NCBI GenBank assembly: GCA_017515465.1
Contig: JAFWFV010000029.1
Location: 1-39,318 of the forward strand
Reading direction: 5' to 3'
Origin: Clostridiales bacterium
Lineage (GTDB): Bacteria > Bacillota > Clostridia > Saccharofermentanales > Saccharofermentanaceae
Length of the DNA stretch: 39,318 bases
Both the position numbers and the translations under genes were made by a program. Within the stretch, counting starts at the first letter, position 1, and each line of letters starts with the position of its first letter. The notes under the pieces are model-generated. The model saw only the letters and a program-made list of their open reading frames with translations, made no database searches and was not told the origin of the DNA. This document shows positions 11,417-20,053 of the stretch, in pieces.

Positions 11417-11424
11417 ATTATAAT
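11417..11424. promoter_or_regulatory. Overlapping divergent -10 boxes
   Basis: ATTATAAT reads TATAAT on both strands (plus 11419-11424, minus 11422-11417), between the divergent yfhO-like and GT2 genes. The two promoters would share one melting region, so only one could fire at a time. The -35 positions are weak on both sides. Confidence 0.45.
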
Positions 11425-11463
11425 ATATCCGTTATTGTTTTTTTACTGTTTTTGGAGGGTTTT

Positions 11464-12429
11464 ATGCTAATAAGTCTGATCGTGCCTTGCTACAACGAAG
11501 AACAGTCACTTCCTTTCCTTTACAAGGCTCTGTGTGATCTCAGGAACGAGCTCGCACCTGACGGCAAGTCCTTCGAATTCATCTTCGTCAACGACGGCAG
11601 TACCGACAAGACAAAAGACGTCATCAAGTACATGGCATCAAAAGACGGCGACGTCAGATATGTATTCTTCTCCAGGAACTTCGGCAAAGAGGCAGCAATG
11701 TATGCGGGACTCGAGGCCTCCAGGGGAGAATACGTGGCGATCCTCGATGCGGACATGCAGGATCCCCCTTCACTGATACCTGAGATGGTCAGGTCACTGG
11801 ACAGCGATGAGGCTGATATCGTTGCGGCCAGGAGAGTCACCAGAAAGGGCGAGCCCATCATCAGGAGTTTCTTTGCCAGGAGATTCTACAAGCTCATCAA
11901 CAGGATGATCGAGGTTGAGATCGCAGACGGTGCCAGGGATTTCAGGCTCATGAGGAGGATAGTTGTAGATGCCATCCTGAGCGTTTCCGAGAGGCAGCGT
12001 TTCTCAAAGGGTATCTTTGCCTGGGTAGGATTCAGGACAAAGTGGATCGAGCACGTAAATGTCGAGCGTGTAGCCGGCGAGACAAAGTGGAGTTTCTGGA
12101 AACTGTTCAAATATGCCATCGACGGAATAGTCGCATTTACCACCGCACCCCTGAGGCTGGCCACCATTGCAGGTTTCTCATCTGCCTCGGCAGCATTCCT
12201 CTACATGATCTACTATTTCATCAGGGCCGTGATCCTCAGGATCTACGATACCGTTCCCGGTTACCCCTCACTGCTCTGCTTCATCCTCTTTATCGGAGGA
12301 CTCATACTGATGGCACTGGGAGTCCTGGGTGAATACATCGGCAGGACCTACATCGAGACGAAGGGTCGCCCCATCTATATCAAGGCTGAGGATGAGAATT
12401 CCGGCAGGACTACCTCGCCAGATACTTGA
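11464..12429 (+). CDS. Polyprenyl-phosphate glycosyltransferase, GT2 (CsbB/GtrB-like)
   Basis: Transfers a sugar from a nucleotide donor to undecaprenyl phosphate on the cytoplasmic face. It has 321 residues. The GT2 nucleotide-binding start is ISLIVPCYNEE, followed by FVNDGSTDKT and the metal-binding DADMQDPP typical of the DPM1/CsbB group. Two membrane segments near the C-terminus (~235-270 and ~275-300) anchor it. The start is ATG 11464 after GGAGG; a longer in-frame start at 11401 lies in the promoter and lacks a ribosome-binding site. It is paired with the divergent YfhO-like protein, as in the CsbB-YfhO system. Its 3' end overlaps the next, convergent gene by 20 bases. Confidence 0.92.
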   Translation: MLISLIVPCYNEEQSLPFLYKALCDLRNELAPDGKSFEFIFVNDGSTDKTKDVIKYMASKDGDVRYVFFSRNFGKEAAMYAGLEASRGEYVAILDADMQDPPSLIPEMVRSLDSDEADIVAARRVTRKGEPIIRSFFARRFYKLINRMIEVEIADGARDFRLMRRIVVDAILSVSERQRFSKGIFAWVGFRTKWIEHVNVERVAGETKWSFWKLFKYAIDGIVAFTTAPLRLATIAGFSSASAAFLYMIYYFIRAVILRIYDTVPGYPSLLCFILFIGGLILMALGVLGEYIGRTYIETKGRPIYIKAEDENSGRTTSPDT

Positions 12430-13975
12430 AAAAGGGCGAATTGTCCGGATCTTCCACAAAGAACTGATCTTCTATCTTATCGGCATAAGCAGGACCTGCC
12501 ACGTTTCCGAAGGAAACGATGTCATCGTCAGGCCACTCCTCCCTGTCGCCGAAGAACGTTGCTGCAAATATTGCCGAACCCATGTAGTAGGTCACGTATG
12601 CCATTCCGATGAGGACCAGACACAGAGCTCCCAGCTTGAGATGTGCTTTTGCACCCTTACGCTTCTTGCCCTTCCTGGCCAGTTCCAGATCCTCTTCTGC
12701 AACACCGGATACTACCTTTGCCACGAATATGGTCAGCAGAAACAGAGCCGGCATGCTGACACGCATGGTGAAATCGTTGCTCTCAGTTATCTTGTATACC
12801 GGACATATCATGAGCAGAGCTATGGCTGCCCAGAACATGGGATTTTTCTTCTGATCTTTAAATACGATGATGAATGCCGGGAGCACCTCGACTGCCAGCA
12901 GCAGCACATATACGAGAAGGAACTTCGGAACGCTTCCGTAGAATTCCCAGACGAAACCGTGTTCGTGCATTGAATCAGACTTGGCGCTGTAGAACAGTCC
13001 GTAGATGATGAGAAGTACTGCAGGCAGCAGGAGATTTCCCACGGTAAATATATTTCTCACCTGACGGGAAGTCTTCTCAGCCTTCAGATCCTTCATGAAC
13101 ATCCTGACGAATACTACGGGGATCATGCCCATGGTAACCCACGGGGAATATGCAAAGATCATGGCGGCGATGCTGCCCAGGCTCCTGTTGTTCTTTGCCA
13201 GGAGTATCAGCACGATTATCAGATAACAGGGGACCGCCTGATGGTAAACATTTTCCAGGTTGTTGAAATTGCTTATGAGTGATACATGTGATACCCATCC
13301 GTCGATCCAGAACCATCCCTCATATGGACGTATGTCATTTACTATGAGCGGTATGACATCCAGACCGGAAAAGCAGATGTACATGAACATCGATGCGTAT
13401 GTGGCTCTCTTAAGATACATCGACATGCCGATGAAGGTGATAAAGATGCCGATGCTGTTCCACAGCACCAGGAATATATTGCCTGCTCCAAATCCGAACA
13501 ATTTGCCGATAAGAGCCGACGGCAGCCAGTATGTAAAGTAATAAACGAAACCCTGAGGTCCGTTGAGGTTCATTATCTGAATGACGTAGGGGTCGGTCTG
13601 TGTGGCAGGATCGTAGATTATCGGCCACTTGTATTCGACCAGGTCATTGAGGATCGCTCTCCTGAATGCATGGTCATAGGGTCCCCATGTATATTCTCCT
13701 ACGCCGTTGACAAGTGTCAGGATTATTGCTGTCACAGCTCCTATTATCAGGAACTTGACCGGAAAAGATAATGCCTTCTCTTCCTTGAGGAGTCCCTCAG
13801 GATCCTTGCCGCAGTCTCTGATGGCGAGAACGGCAGAAAGTATGAGGACCGCAGCGCAGATGATACCAATGTATATCTTCAGGTATCCCAGGAAGAAGAT
13901 CAAGATCGGTAGAGCCAGGTAGATGTATGCTGCTGCAAAAAAAGCTCTGTACGGTATGGTGATCCCTTTGTTCAT
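12410..13975 (-). CDS. Polytopic membrane protein of unknown function, possibly GT-C-like
   Basis: A 521-residue protein with about 10-12 hydrophobic segments starting at residue ~8. A hydrophilic loop after the third segment (GEYTWGPYDHAFRRAILNDL) resembles the acidic first loop of GT-C transferases, but no family was recognised. The last ~45 residues are soluble and acidic. It sits convergent with, and overlapping, the polyprenyl glycosyltransferase, so a role in the same surface glycan is plausible from context only. GGAGGG precedes the ATG closely. The N-terminus is MNKGITIPYRAFFAAAYIYL, with no cleavable signal peptide. Confidence 0.8.
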   Translation of the reverse strand: MNKGITIPYRAFFAAAYIYLALPILIFFLGYLKIYIGIICAAVLILSAVLAIRDCGKDPEGLLKEEKALSFPVKFLIIGAVTAIILTLVNGVGEYTWGPYDHAFRRAILNDLVEYKWPIIYDPATQTDPYVIQIMNLNGPQGFVYYFTYWLPSALIGKLFGFGAGNIFLVLWNSIGIFITFIGMSMYLKRATYASMFMYICFSGLDVIPLIVNDIRPYEGWFWIDGWVSHVSLISNFNNLENVYHQAVPCYLIIVLILLAKNNRSLGSIAAMIFAYSPWVTMGMIPVVFVRMFMKDLKAEKTSRQVRNIFTVGNLLLPAVLLIIYGLFYSAKSDSMHEHGFVWEFYGSVPKFLLVYVLLLAVEVLPAFIIVFKDQKKNPMFWAAIALLMICPVYKITESNDFTMRVSMPALFLLTIFVAKVVSGVAEEDLELARKGKKRKGAKAHLKLGALCLVLIGMAYVTYYMGSAIFAATFFGDREEWPDDDIVSFGNVAGPAYADKIEDQFFVEDPDNSPFFKYLAR

Positions 13976-14009
13976 ATTCCCTCCGCGTGTGCATATTCTC
14001 CCCGCGTAT

Positions 14010-14038
14010 ATACTATATTTTTTTGATATGAATTACAA
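14010..14038 (-). promoter_or_regulatory. Candidate promoter of the 521-residue membrane protein gene
   Basis: TTGTAA (14038-14033) and TAGTAT (14015-14010) at 17-base spacing on the minus strand, about 35 bases before the start. The alternative TATAGT lies two bases closer to the -35 box. Confidence 0.4.
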
Positions 14039-14050
14039 TTAAGTATTTAA

Positions 14051-14062
14051 AACCTACCAATT
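14051..14062. promoter_or_regulatory. Candidate Rrf2 operator upstream of the regulator gene
   Basis: AACCTACCAATT, 44 bases before the start of the Rrf2 gene, matches 11 of 12 bases of the element upstream of cysK (15604-15615), in the same plus-strand orientation. It lies within a T/A-rich promoter region that also has TTGATA at 14023-14028. Position and sharing suggest autoregulation. Confidence 0.45.
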
Positions 14063-14106
14063 CAGTAGTATTATAGTATTATCACTAAATGCAGAAAGGG
14101 ATAATC

Positions 14107-14550
14107 ATGAAGATATCTACAAAGGGAAGATATGCTCTCAGGATGCTGGTCGATCTGGCTCAGCATGATAAAGAAGAATATGTGGCGCTTAAGGAGATAG
14201 CAGAGAATCAGAACATCTCCAAGAAGTATCTGGAACAGATAGTCCCCATCCTCACCAGAGGAGGGATACTGTCCACCAACAGAGGTTATCAGGGCGGCTA
14301 CCGCCTGTCCCGCGATGCCTCATCCATCTCCTGCGGAGAGGTATTAAGACTTACGGAAGGCAGCCTTTCCCCCATCGTGTGCATCGATGACGTTACCGGT
14401 GATGTGGACTGCGACCGCAAGGCTGACTGCATGACCCTTCCGTTATGGATCGGACTTACCAAGGTGATCAACAAGTACCTTAATGGTATCTCCATCCAGG
14501 ATATAATCGACGAGCATAACAATCTCGGCGGCGATGCCTACATGATCTGA
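14107..14550 (+). CDS. Rrf2-family transcriptional regulator (IscR/CymR type)
   Basis: A 147-residue winged-helix regulator. The N-terminus MKISTKGRYALRMLVDLA and the recognition region ISKKYLEQIVPILTRGGIL...GYQGGYRL are classical Rrf2. Cysteines lie at 92, 102 and 108 (CX9CX5C) in the loop where E. coli IscR holds its [2Fe-2S] cluster (C92, C98, C104), so cluster sensing is possible but the spacing differs. Its neighbour is cysK, and in Bacillus the Rrf2 protein CymR is controlled through CysK; either model fits. AAAGGG lies 8 bases before ATG 14107, and the upstream in-frame ATG at 14089 lies before it. Confidence 0.92.
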   Translation: MKISTKGRYALRMLVDLAQHDKEEYVALKEIAENQNISKKYLEQIVPILTRGGILSTNRGYQGGYRLSRDASSISCGEVLRLTEGSLSPIVCIDDVTGDVDCDRKADCMTLPLWIGLTKVINKYLNGISIQDIIDEHNNLGGDAYMI

Positions 14551-14584
14551 CAGTTCCTCCTTTGTTTTTTCATACTACATAACA

Positions 14585-14610
14585 AGAGCGGCTTCATTGG
14601 AAGCCGCTCT
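14585..14610. terminator. Bidirectional terminator between the Rrf2 gene and cysK
   Basis: Perfect 11-base stem AGAGCGGCTTC / GAAGCCGCTCT with a 4-base loop, between two convergent genes. Flanking T-rich runs are short on both sides (TGTTATT plus, TTGTTAT minus). Confidence 0.75.
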
Positions 14611-14641
14611 GTTATTCATATCATCTGTATTATCTGTCAGA

Positions 14642-15574
14642 TCAGTTGTCAGAGAAAAGAGGAGTGGACAGATATCTGTCACCTGTATCGGGAAGCAGTA
14701 CTACGATGTTCTTGCCTTCGAACTCAGGTCTTTTTGCGATCTCCTTTGCAGCCCAGAGAGCAGCGCCTGATGAGATCCCAACGAGTACGCCTTCCTGTCT
14801 TGCAAACTCCTTGCCTGTCTTAAATGCATTCTCGTTCTCAACGGGGATCACTTCATCGTATACGGATGTGTTGAGAGTGTCAGGTACGAATCCGGCACCG
14901 ATTCCCTGGATCTTGTGGGGACCTGCCGTACCCTTGGAAAGAACGGGAGATGTTGCAGGCTCTACTGCAAATACCTTAACTGCAGGATTCTTCTCCTTGA
15001 GATATTCACCTACGCCTGTAACTGTTCCGCCTGTACCTACACCTGCGACGAATGCGTCTACCTTGCCGTCCAGGTCATTCCAGATCTCGGGACCTGTTGA
15101 AGCCTTATGGGCTGCAGGGTTTGCGGGATTTGTGAACTGGCTGGGTATAAAGCTGCCCTCGATGGAAGCTGCCAGTTCATCTGCCTTGGCGATGGCTCCC
15201 TTCATTCCCTTGCTGCCGTCTGTGAGAACGAGTTCTGCACCGTAAGCCTTGAGGAGGTTCCTTCTCTCAACGCTCATCGTCTCAGGCATGGTGAGGATGA
15301 TCCTGTATCCTCTGGCTGCTGCTACGGATGCCAGACCGATACCTGTGTTGCCGCTGGTAGGCTCGATGATAACGGAATCCTTGTTGATGAGACCCTTTGC
15401 CTCAGCGTCATCGAGCATCGCCTTTGCGATCCTGTCCTTTACGCTGCCTGCGGGATTGAAGTATTCCAGCTTTGCATAGATGTTAGCCTTGATTCCGTTT
15501 GCTCCGATGAAGTTGTTGATCTTAAGGAGCGGTGTGCCGCCAACGAGTTCTGTAATGGAATTATAAACTGCCAT
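14642..15574 (-). CDS. cysK: Cysteine synthase (O-acetylserine sulfhydrylase)
   Basis: PLP enzyme making cysteine from O-acetylserine and sulfide. It has 310 residues, the normal CysK length. The PLP lysine is Lys46 in NPAGSVKDR, the phosphate or substrate loop is TSGNTGIG (73-80), and the C-terminal GISSGAA serine loop is present. CysK also acts as a partner of other proteins, including CymR in Bacillus. AGGAGG lies 8 bases before the ATG. It is a single gene whose leader holds an element shared with the nearby Rrf2 regulator. Confidence 0.95.
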   Translation of the reverse strand: MAVYNSITELVGGTPLLKINNFIGANGIKANIYAKLEYFNPAGSVKDRIAKAMLDDAEAKGLINKDSVIIEPTSGNTGIGLASVAAARGYRIILTMPETMSVERRNLLKAYGAELVLTDGSKGMKGAIAKADELAASIEGSFIPSQFTNPANPAAHKASTGPEIWNDLDGKVDAFVAGVGTGGTVTGVGEYLKEKNPAVKVFAVEPATSPVLSKGTAGPHKIQGIGAGFVPDTLNTSVYDEVIPVENENAFKTGKEFARQEGVLVGISSGAALWAAKEIAKRPEFEGKNIVVLLPDTGDRYLSTPLFSDN

Positions 15575-15603
15575 TCTGATTTCCTCCTGATGATCTGCAG
15601 GTC

Positions 15604-15615
15604 AATCTACCAATT
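15604..15615. promoter_or_regulatory. Candidate Rrf2 operator upstream of cysK
   Basis: AATCTACCAATT, differing in one base from the element in front of the Rrf2 gene. It lies 30 bases upstream of the cysK start, downstream of the likely -10 region (TATAGA near 15632-15627 on the minus strand), a position suited to repression. Confidence 0.45.
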
Positions 15616-15686
15616 ACCTACTGTTTCTATAGGTTTTATTCTAACACGCACATTCCGTTTGTCAACACGTATTTTTCCATTAACAG

Positions 15687-15713
15687 CAAAAAGCTCCTCC
15701 ATTCCGGAGGAGC
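15687..15713 (-). terminator. Terminator of the pncB-ppiB unit
   Basis: Perfect 8-base stem GCTCCTCC / GGAGGAGC with a 5-base loop. On the minus strand it is followed by TTTTTGC. It lies 31 bases after the ppiB stop. Confidence 0.8.
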
Positions 15714-15743
15714 CTTCATTTGAATGTTATAGAGACGGAAGGA

Positions 15744-16232
15744 TCATCCAACCTGAACGGTCATGAGCTTGATGACCTGAGGTGTGAGAGGCTTGTCGGC
15801 ATAATCAGTCCTGACATTGGCGATCCTGTCTACAACGTCCATTCCCTCTGTTACCTTGCCGAATGCGGCATACTGTCCATCGAGATGGGGAGATGTCTCA
15901 TGCATGATGAAGAACTGAGATCCTGCGGAATTGGGATCCATGGCTCTTGCCATTGAGAGGACTCCGCGTTCGTGCTTCAGGGGATTGTTGAACCCGTTGG
16001 CAGCGAACTCGCCCTTGATCGTATATCCGGGACCTCCCATACCGGTTCCTTCGGGGCAGCCGCCCTGGATCATGAATCCGGGGATGACCCTGTGGAATGT
16101 AAGGCCGTTATAGAAGCCCTGGCCTGCGAGCTTTACGAAGTTATCGACGGAAACGGGAGCTATATCGGGATAGAGCTCCGCCTTGATGATCCCACCGTCT
16201 TCCATTGTGATAGTAATGATGGGGTTTGCCAT
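15744..16232 (-). CDS. ppiB: Cyclophilin-type peptidyl-prolyl cis-trans isomerase
   Basis: A 162-residue cytoplasmic cyclophilin that speeds proline isomerisation during protein folding. The active-site stretch [13 protein letters not shown], with catalytic Arg, is followed by [13 protein letters not shown], and [19 protein letters not shown] carries the remaining cyclosporin-pocket residues. There is no signal peptide. The start codon shares one base with the pncB stop (TAATG) and its ribosome-binding site, GGAGAAAG, lies in the pncB tail, so translation is probably coupled. There is no functional link to pncB beyond the operon. Confidence 0.94.
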   Translation of the reverse strand: MANPIITITMEDGGIIKAELYPDIAPVSVDNFVKLAGQGFYNGLTFHRVIPGFMIQGGCPEGTGMGGPGYTIKGEFAANGFNNPLKHERGVLSMARAMDPNSAGSQFFIMHETSPHLDGQYAAFGKVTEGMDVVDRIANVRTDYADKPLTPQVIKLMTVQVG

Positions 16233-17704
16233 TATCTTTCTCCTTTACGTGCATTTCTATAGTGATGAAGGATATCATCCTTTATCTTCCAAAGCTTGGG
16301 TGACAGATCGACATAGTACTCATGAGGATTCTCAAATCTCTTGACGGAATCCCAGAGAGTATCGATCTCCTTGGTGCAGTAGTTCTTAAGTTCTGTCATT
16401 GTAGGCTGCTGATATACGAGCTTGCCGCCGTCGAATATCTTGACCAGGAGCTTTCTGGTCGTGTAATTCTCCAGAACCTTGGCCTTCCATGTCTCGTTGG
16501 GATCGAAGATCTCATAGGGTTCACCTGAAGGGATCTCCTCACCTTCGACGAACAGAACGTCTGCCATAGCCTTGCCCGTCGCATTGTCGTAGAACCTGAC
16601 GATCTCCTTGTTGCAGGGTGTCGTTACCTTGCCGATGTTCTCGGAGATCTTCATCTTGGGGATCACGTTGCCCTGTTCGTCCTCTACGGCACATATCTTG
16701 TAAACGCCTCCGAAGACAGGCTCTGCCTTGGATGTTATCAGTCTCTCGCCTACACCGAAGGAATCGATGCATGCTCCCTGGCTGATGAGATCCCTGATGA
16801 GATACTCGTCCAGTGCATTGGATACGGTGATCTTGCAGTCGGTGAGACCTGCCTCATCCAGCATCTTCCTGGCCTTCTGTGTCATGTATGTAAGGTCTCC
16901 GGAATCGATCCTGATGCCGAGGAGCCTCTTGCCCATGGGCTCTAATACTTCCTTTGCACATCTGATGGCATTGGGGATGCCGCTCTTAAGAACGTCATAA
17001 GTATCAACCAGGAGCAAGGTCTTGTCCGGATAAGACTGGGCATAGGCCTTAAAAGCCTCGAACTCATCATCGTAGAGCATTACCCAGCTGTGAGCCATGG
17101 TGCCTGACAGTGGGATGTTGAACTGCTGTCCGCAGATTGTACATGATGTTCCTGCGACGCCTGCAATGTATGCAGCTCTGGCTCCGAGGACGGAAGCATC
17201 AAATCCCTGCGCCCTCCTGGCGCCGAATTCCATGATGGGCCTGCCCTCTGCAGCTCTCACGATACGTGCAGTCTTGGTGGCGATGAGGCTCTGATGGTTG
17301 ATAGTGCAAAGGAGCGCCGTCTCCAGGAGCTGTGCCTGGATGACCGGGCCTCTGACCTTGATGAGAGGCTCTCTGGGGAATACTACCGTACCCTCAGGGA
17401 TGGCCCATACGTCACATGTGAATTCAAAGTGTCTCAGATAGTCGATGAACTTTTCGTCAAATCCGTAGTTGGACAAGAAGGTCAGATCCTCCTCAGTGAA
17501 CTTCAGGTTGTTGAGGTAGTCTATAACCTGTTCGAGGCCTGCCATGATGGCATATCCGCCATTCTCGGGAACTGCCCTGAAGAACATGTCAAAATAAACG
17601 ATCTTGTCCTTGTTGCCTCCGTCCAGATATCCCTTGCCCATGGTGAGCTCGTAGAAATCGGTAAGAAGGCTCATGTTTGTCCTGTCATTCCACATACTTG
17701 TCAT
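16232..17704 (-). CDS. pncB: Nicotinate phosphoribosyltransferase
   Basis: First step of the Preiss-Handler NAD salvage pathway: nicotinate and PRPP give nicotinate mononucleotide, with ATP hydrolysis. It has 490 residues, the usual length of the Gram-positive type. Visible motifs are [18 protein letters not shown] at the N-terminus, [19 protein letters not shown], and the phosphate-binding region [19 protein letters not shown] precedes the ATG at 7 bases. Only 28 bases separate the upstream terminator's T-tract end from the start codon and no convincing promoter is present there, so expression may depend on read-through from the NfeD/SPFH unit. Confidence 0.94.
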   Translation of the reverse strand: MTSMWNDRTNMSLLTDFYELTMGKGYLDGGNKDKIVYFDMFFRAVPENGGYAIMAGLEQVIDYLNNLKFTEEDLTFLSNYGFDEKFIDYLRHFEFTCDVWAIPEGTVVFPREPLIKVRGPVIQAQLLETALLCTINHQSLIATKTARIVRAAEGRPIMEFGARRAQGFDASVLGARAAYIAGVAGTSCTICGQQFNIPLSGTMAHSWVMLYDDEFEAFKAYAQSYPDKTLLLVDTYDVLKSGIPNAIRCAKEVLEPMGKRLLGIRIDSGDLTYMTQKARKMLDEAGLTDCKITVSNALDEYLIRDLISQGACIDSFGVGERLITSKAEPVFGGVYKICAVEDEQGNVIPKMKISENIGKVTTPCNKEIVRFYDNATGKAMADVLFVEGEEIPSGEPYEIFDPNETWKAKVLENYTTRKLLVKIFDGGKLVYQQPTMTELKNYCTKEIDTLWDSVKRFENPHEYYVDLSPKLWKIKDDILHHYRNARKGER

Positions 17705-17732
17705 TATTATTCCCCCTTCTGGTCAGAGATCT

Positions 17733-17779
17733 AAAAAAAGACCCCGGGAAGGATCTGTAAGGGTGATCCTCCCGGAGTC
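17733..17779 (-). terminator. Strong hairpin and U-tract after the SPFH gene
   Basis: Long imperfect stem (17765-17779 with 17740-17754, containing CCGGGA / TCCCGG and GGATC / GATCC) with a ~10-base loop, followed on the minus strand by seven T. It lies between the SPFH stop and pncB. Confidence 0.85.
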
Positions 17780-17792
17780 TCATTAATGCTGA

Positions 17793-18725
17793 TTATTCTT
17801 TATCCTTCACGATCTCCTTGATGGATGTTGCCAGTGAAGCCAGACCCTGCAGGTCTGAAGGAATGATTATCTTTGTGGACTTGCCGTCGCCGACCTTCTC
17901 CAGAGCCTCGAGACCCTTGATGGCGATCAGTCCGTCGTCTGCTCCGACATCCTTGATCATCTGCAGACCCTTTGCAGTTGCTTCCTGAACTGCGAGGATA
18001 GCCTCTGCCTGACCCTCTGCCTCCTTGATGGCTGCCTGCTTCTTAGCCTCAGCTCTCAGGATGGCTGCCTCCTTCTCACCTTCTGCAACTCTGATGGCAG
18101 ATTCCTTCTGACCTTCAGCGATGAGGATCTGTTCTCTCTTCTCTCGCTCAGCCTTCATCTGCTTCTCCATTGCGTTCTGGATCTCACGGGGAGGGATGAT
18201 GTTCTTGAGCTCGACTCTGTTAACCTTGATGCCCCAGGGGTCTGTTGCATCGTCGAGGATCTCCCTCATCCTGGTGTTGATGATGTCACGGCTGGTCAGT
18301 GTCTGGTCGAGTTCCAGGTCACCGATGATGTTACGGAGTGTGGTGGCAGACAGGTTCTCGATGGCTACGATGGGCTTCTCGATGCCGTATGCATAGAGCT
18401 TGGGGTCTACGATCTGATAGAACAGGACCGTATCGATCTGCATCGTAACGTTATCCTTTGTGATAACGGCCTGAGGTGCAAAGTCTGCAACCTTTTCCTT
18501 AAGTGAGATCTTCTTGGCGACCTTGTCGATGATCGGCCACTTGAAGTGGATGCCCGTGCCCCATGTTGCCCTGTATCCGCCGAATCTCTCGACGATGAAC
18601 GTCGTTGCCTGGGGAACGATCTTGATGCAGCTGATCGCAACAGCAAGGATGATCACTGCGATGATTATCAGTGCGACGATACCGCCTCCGAGAATTGATG
18701 ATGAACGTACTAATTCAAATAACAT
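17793..18725 (-). CDS. SPFH/band-7 membrane protein (QmcA/paraslipin-like)
   Basis: A 310-residue membrane-anchored scaffold protein of the stomatin-prohibitin-flotillin-HflK/C family. There is one N-terminal membrane segment (~13-38), then the SPFH domain (VPQATTFIVERFGGYRATW... FAPQAVITKDNVTMQIDTVL) and a long Glu/Ala/Lys coiled coil (~195-265) made of EGEKEAAILRAEA-type repeats, ending in a short hydrophobic tail. Family members form membrane rings or microdomains; no specific substrate can be named. GGAGG precedes ATG 18725, and an in-frame ATG at 18746 lies upstream of that site and would overlap nfeD. Its partner nfeD is 13 bases upstream. Confidence 0.93.
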   Translation of the reverse strand: MLFELVRSSSILGGGIVALIIIAVIILAVAISCIKIVPQATTFIVERFGGYRATWGTGIHFKWPIIDKVAKKISLKEKVADFAPQAVITKDNVTMQIDTVLFYQIVDPKLYAYGIEKPIVAIENLSATTLRNIIGDLELDQTLTSRDIINTRMREILDDATDPWGIKVNRVELKNIIPPREIQNAMEKQMKAEREKREQILIAEGQKESAIRVAEGEKEAAILRAEAKKQAAIKEAEGQAEAILAVQEATAKGLQMIKDVGADDGLIAIKGLEALEKVGDGKSTKIIIPSDLQGLASLATSIKEIVKDKE

Positions 18726-18738
18726 AATAAACCTCCGT

Positions 18739-19179
18739 TTACCCAACCTTTTCGACTACGAGCTTAACTCCCTCGAGTCCTGTTACCTTTACCCTGGCGC
18801 CCTCTTCGATATCACCATCTGCCTTGGCGCTCCATACCTGTCCTATTACCTTGACCTGACCCTTGCCGTCGATGGGATCGATCGCCTTGATCACGATGCC
18901 CTCCTGACCGATGGTCCTGTCTGCATTTGTAGGCTCAACCTTCTTGCCCTTACGGTCTATGATAGGTCTTATCCATATGAAGCATATGATAAAACTGATC
19001 ACCGAAACAATGACCATTGTAACTATCTGTGCAACAAGAGGAGCTCCGAACAGATCCATGATCATCGCCACGCCGCATCCGATCGCAAACCAGATGGTAG
19101 CAAGGCCCAGTGTCGCTGCCTCGATAACCGCAAAGATTATCAGAAGGACCAGCCAAATGACCCACATTGGAATAGTCAT
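18739..19179 (-). CDS. NfeD-family membrane protein, short form
   Basis: A 146-residue protein with three to four closely packed hydrophobic segments in the first ~75 residues (MWVIWLVLLIIFAVIEA through FIICFIWI) and a C-terminal OB-fold (~85-146, IGQEGIVIKAIDPIDGKGQV). This is the short NfeD1b type, lacking the ClpP-like protease domain of long NfeD. Short NfeD genes are almost always next to SPFH genes and the proteins are thought to bind each other. AAGGAGGG lies about 8 bases before the ATG. It is the first gene of the unit. Confidence 0.92.
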   Translation of the reverse strand: MTIPMWVIWLVLLIIFAVIEAATLGLATIWFAIGCGVAMIMDLFGAPLVAQIVTMVIVSVISFIICFIWIRPIIDRKGKKVEPTNADRTIGQEGIVIKAIDPIDGKGQVKVIGQVWSAKADGDIEEGARVKVTGLEGVKLVVEKVG

Positions 19180-19240
19180 ACCAAAACCCTCCTTTATATA
19201 AAAATAGATGCCACTAAACCCTTACTCCGGCACCAAGAAA

Positions 19241-19270
19241 ATTATACTACAAGGATATTTTGCATTTCAA
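19241..19270 (-). promoter_or_regulatory. Promoter of the NfeD-SPFH unit
   Basis: TTGAAA (19270-19265) and consensus TATAAT (19246-19241) at 18-base spacing on the minus strand, giving a leader of about 55 bases. It begins only 16 bases after truA ends, and no terminator was seen between. Confidence 0.65.
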
Positions 19271-19285
19271 TAAAAATCGTACCCG

Positions 19286-20044
19286 TCAAAGCCCCGCTAT
19301 ATCGTAGTATACACGCTCGAGAGTAAGGCCTTTTGCGGGCATCGTCTTGCCGGCTCTCGACCGGTCCAGACCGTCTATTATCCCGGGTATCTCGGAAGGG
19401 GCGATCTTGCCTATCCCGACGTAATACAAAGTACCTGCGATTATCCTGACCATGTTGTAGAGGAATGCCTCCCCCGTCACCCTGATCTCGATCATGTCAG
19501 GGTCATCCGCAGATCTCTCCACCGTGACGGAATTGATCTTCCTGACAGTCGTTATCTGACTGCCGCCGGCCGCACAGAAAGCTGCGAAATCATGTGTCCC
19601 TGCGAATGCTCCTGCCGCCTGCTTCATCAGTTCCACATCGCAGGGAAAAGAAGAATAGTATGAGTATCTGGATCTCAGTGGGCTTCTGGTCCTGCTGCAG
19701 TAGATCCTGTAGCAGTATGTCTTGCCCTTTGTATCGAACCTGGCGGAAATGTCATCTGCCACATACACCGCCTTTTTGACGGCAACGTCATCGGGAAGTA
19801 TGGCATTCAGGGCCATGGGTATCCTGTCAGCGGGAATAACAAACGGGGCATCGTAGGAACTGGCATGTTCCGACGCATGAACGCCGGCATCTGTCCTGGA
19901 ACACCCCGTTATCTTTATGTCTGTCTTATATATGCTGCTTAAGGCCTTCTCCAGAGTCCCCTGCACCGATCTGCCGTTATCCTGATTCTGATAACCGACA
20001 AAACCGCTGCCGTCAAATTCACAGAAAAGAAGGACCCTGTTCAT
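19286..20044 (-). CDS. truA: tRNA pseudouridine(38-40) synthase
   Basis: Converts uridine 38-40 in the tRNA anticodon arm to pseudouridine. It has 252 residues, the usual length. The catalytic aspartate is Asp52 in SRTDAGVHASE. The later ARFDTKGKTYCYRI and AFLYNMVRIIAGTL are family motifs. It starts 9 bases after the glcK stop with no recognisable Shine-Dalgarno sequence (GATCTGCTGAC), which suggests translation by re-initiation after glcK. truA follows ecfT in many Firmicutes; here glcK lies between them. Confidence 0.94.
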   Translation of the reverse strand: MNRVLLFCEFDGSGFVGYQNQDNGRSVQGTLEKALSSIYKTDIKITGCSRTDAGVHASEHASSYDAPFVIPADRIPMALNAILPDDVAVKKAVYVADDISARFDTKGKTYCYRIYCSRTRSPLRSRYSYYSSFPCDVELMKQAAGAFAGTHDFAAFCAAGGSQITTVRKINSVTVERSADDPDMIEIRVTGEAFLYNMVRIIAGTLYYVGIGKIAPSEIPGIIDGLDRSRAGKTMPAKGLTLERVYYDIAGL

Positions 20045-20053
20045 GTCAGCAGA

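Noticed and set aside
15107..15766. 219-codon plus-strand open frame
   Set aside because: Antisense to cysK and its leader, no ribosome-binding site and no recognisable motif.
17705..17792. NAD-related riboswitch before pncB
   Set aside because: The segment is a simple terminator hairpin; there is no room for an aptamer between it and the SPFH stop and no known riboswitch core.
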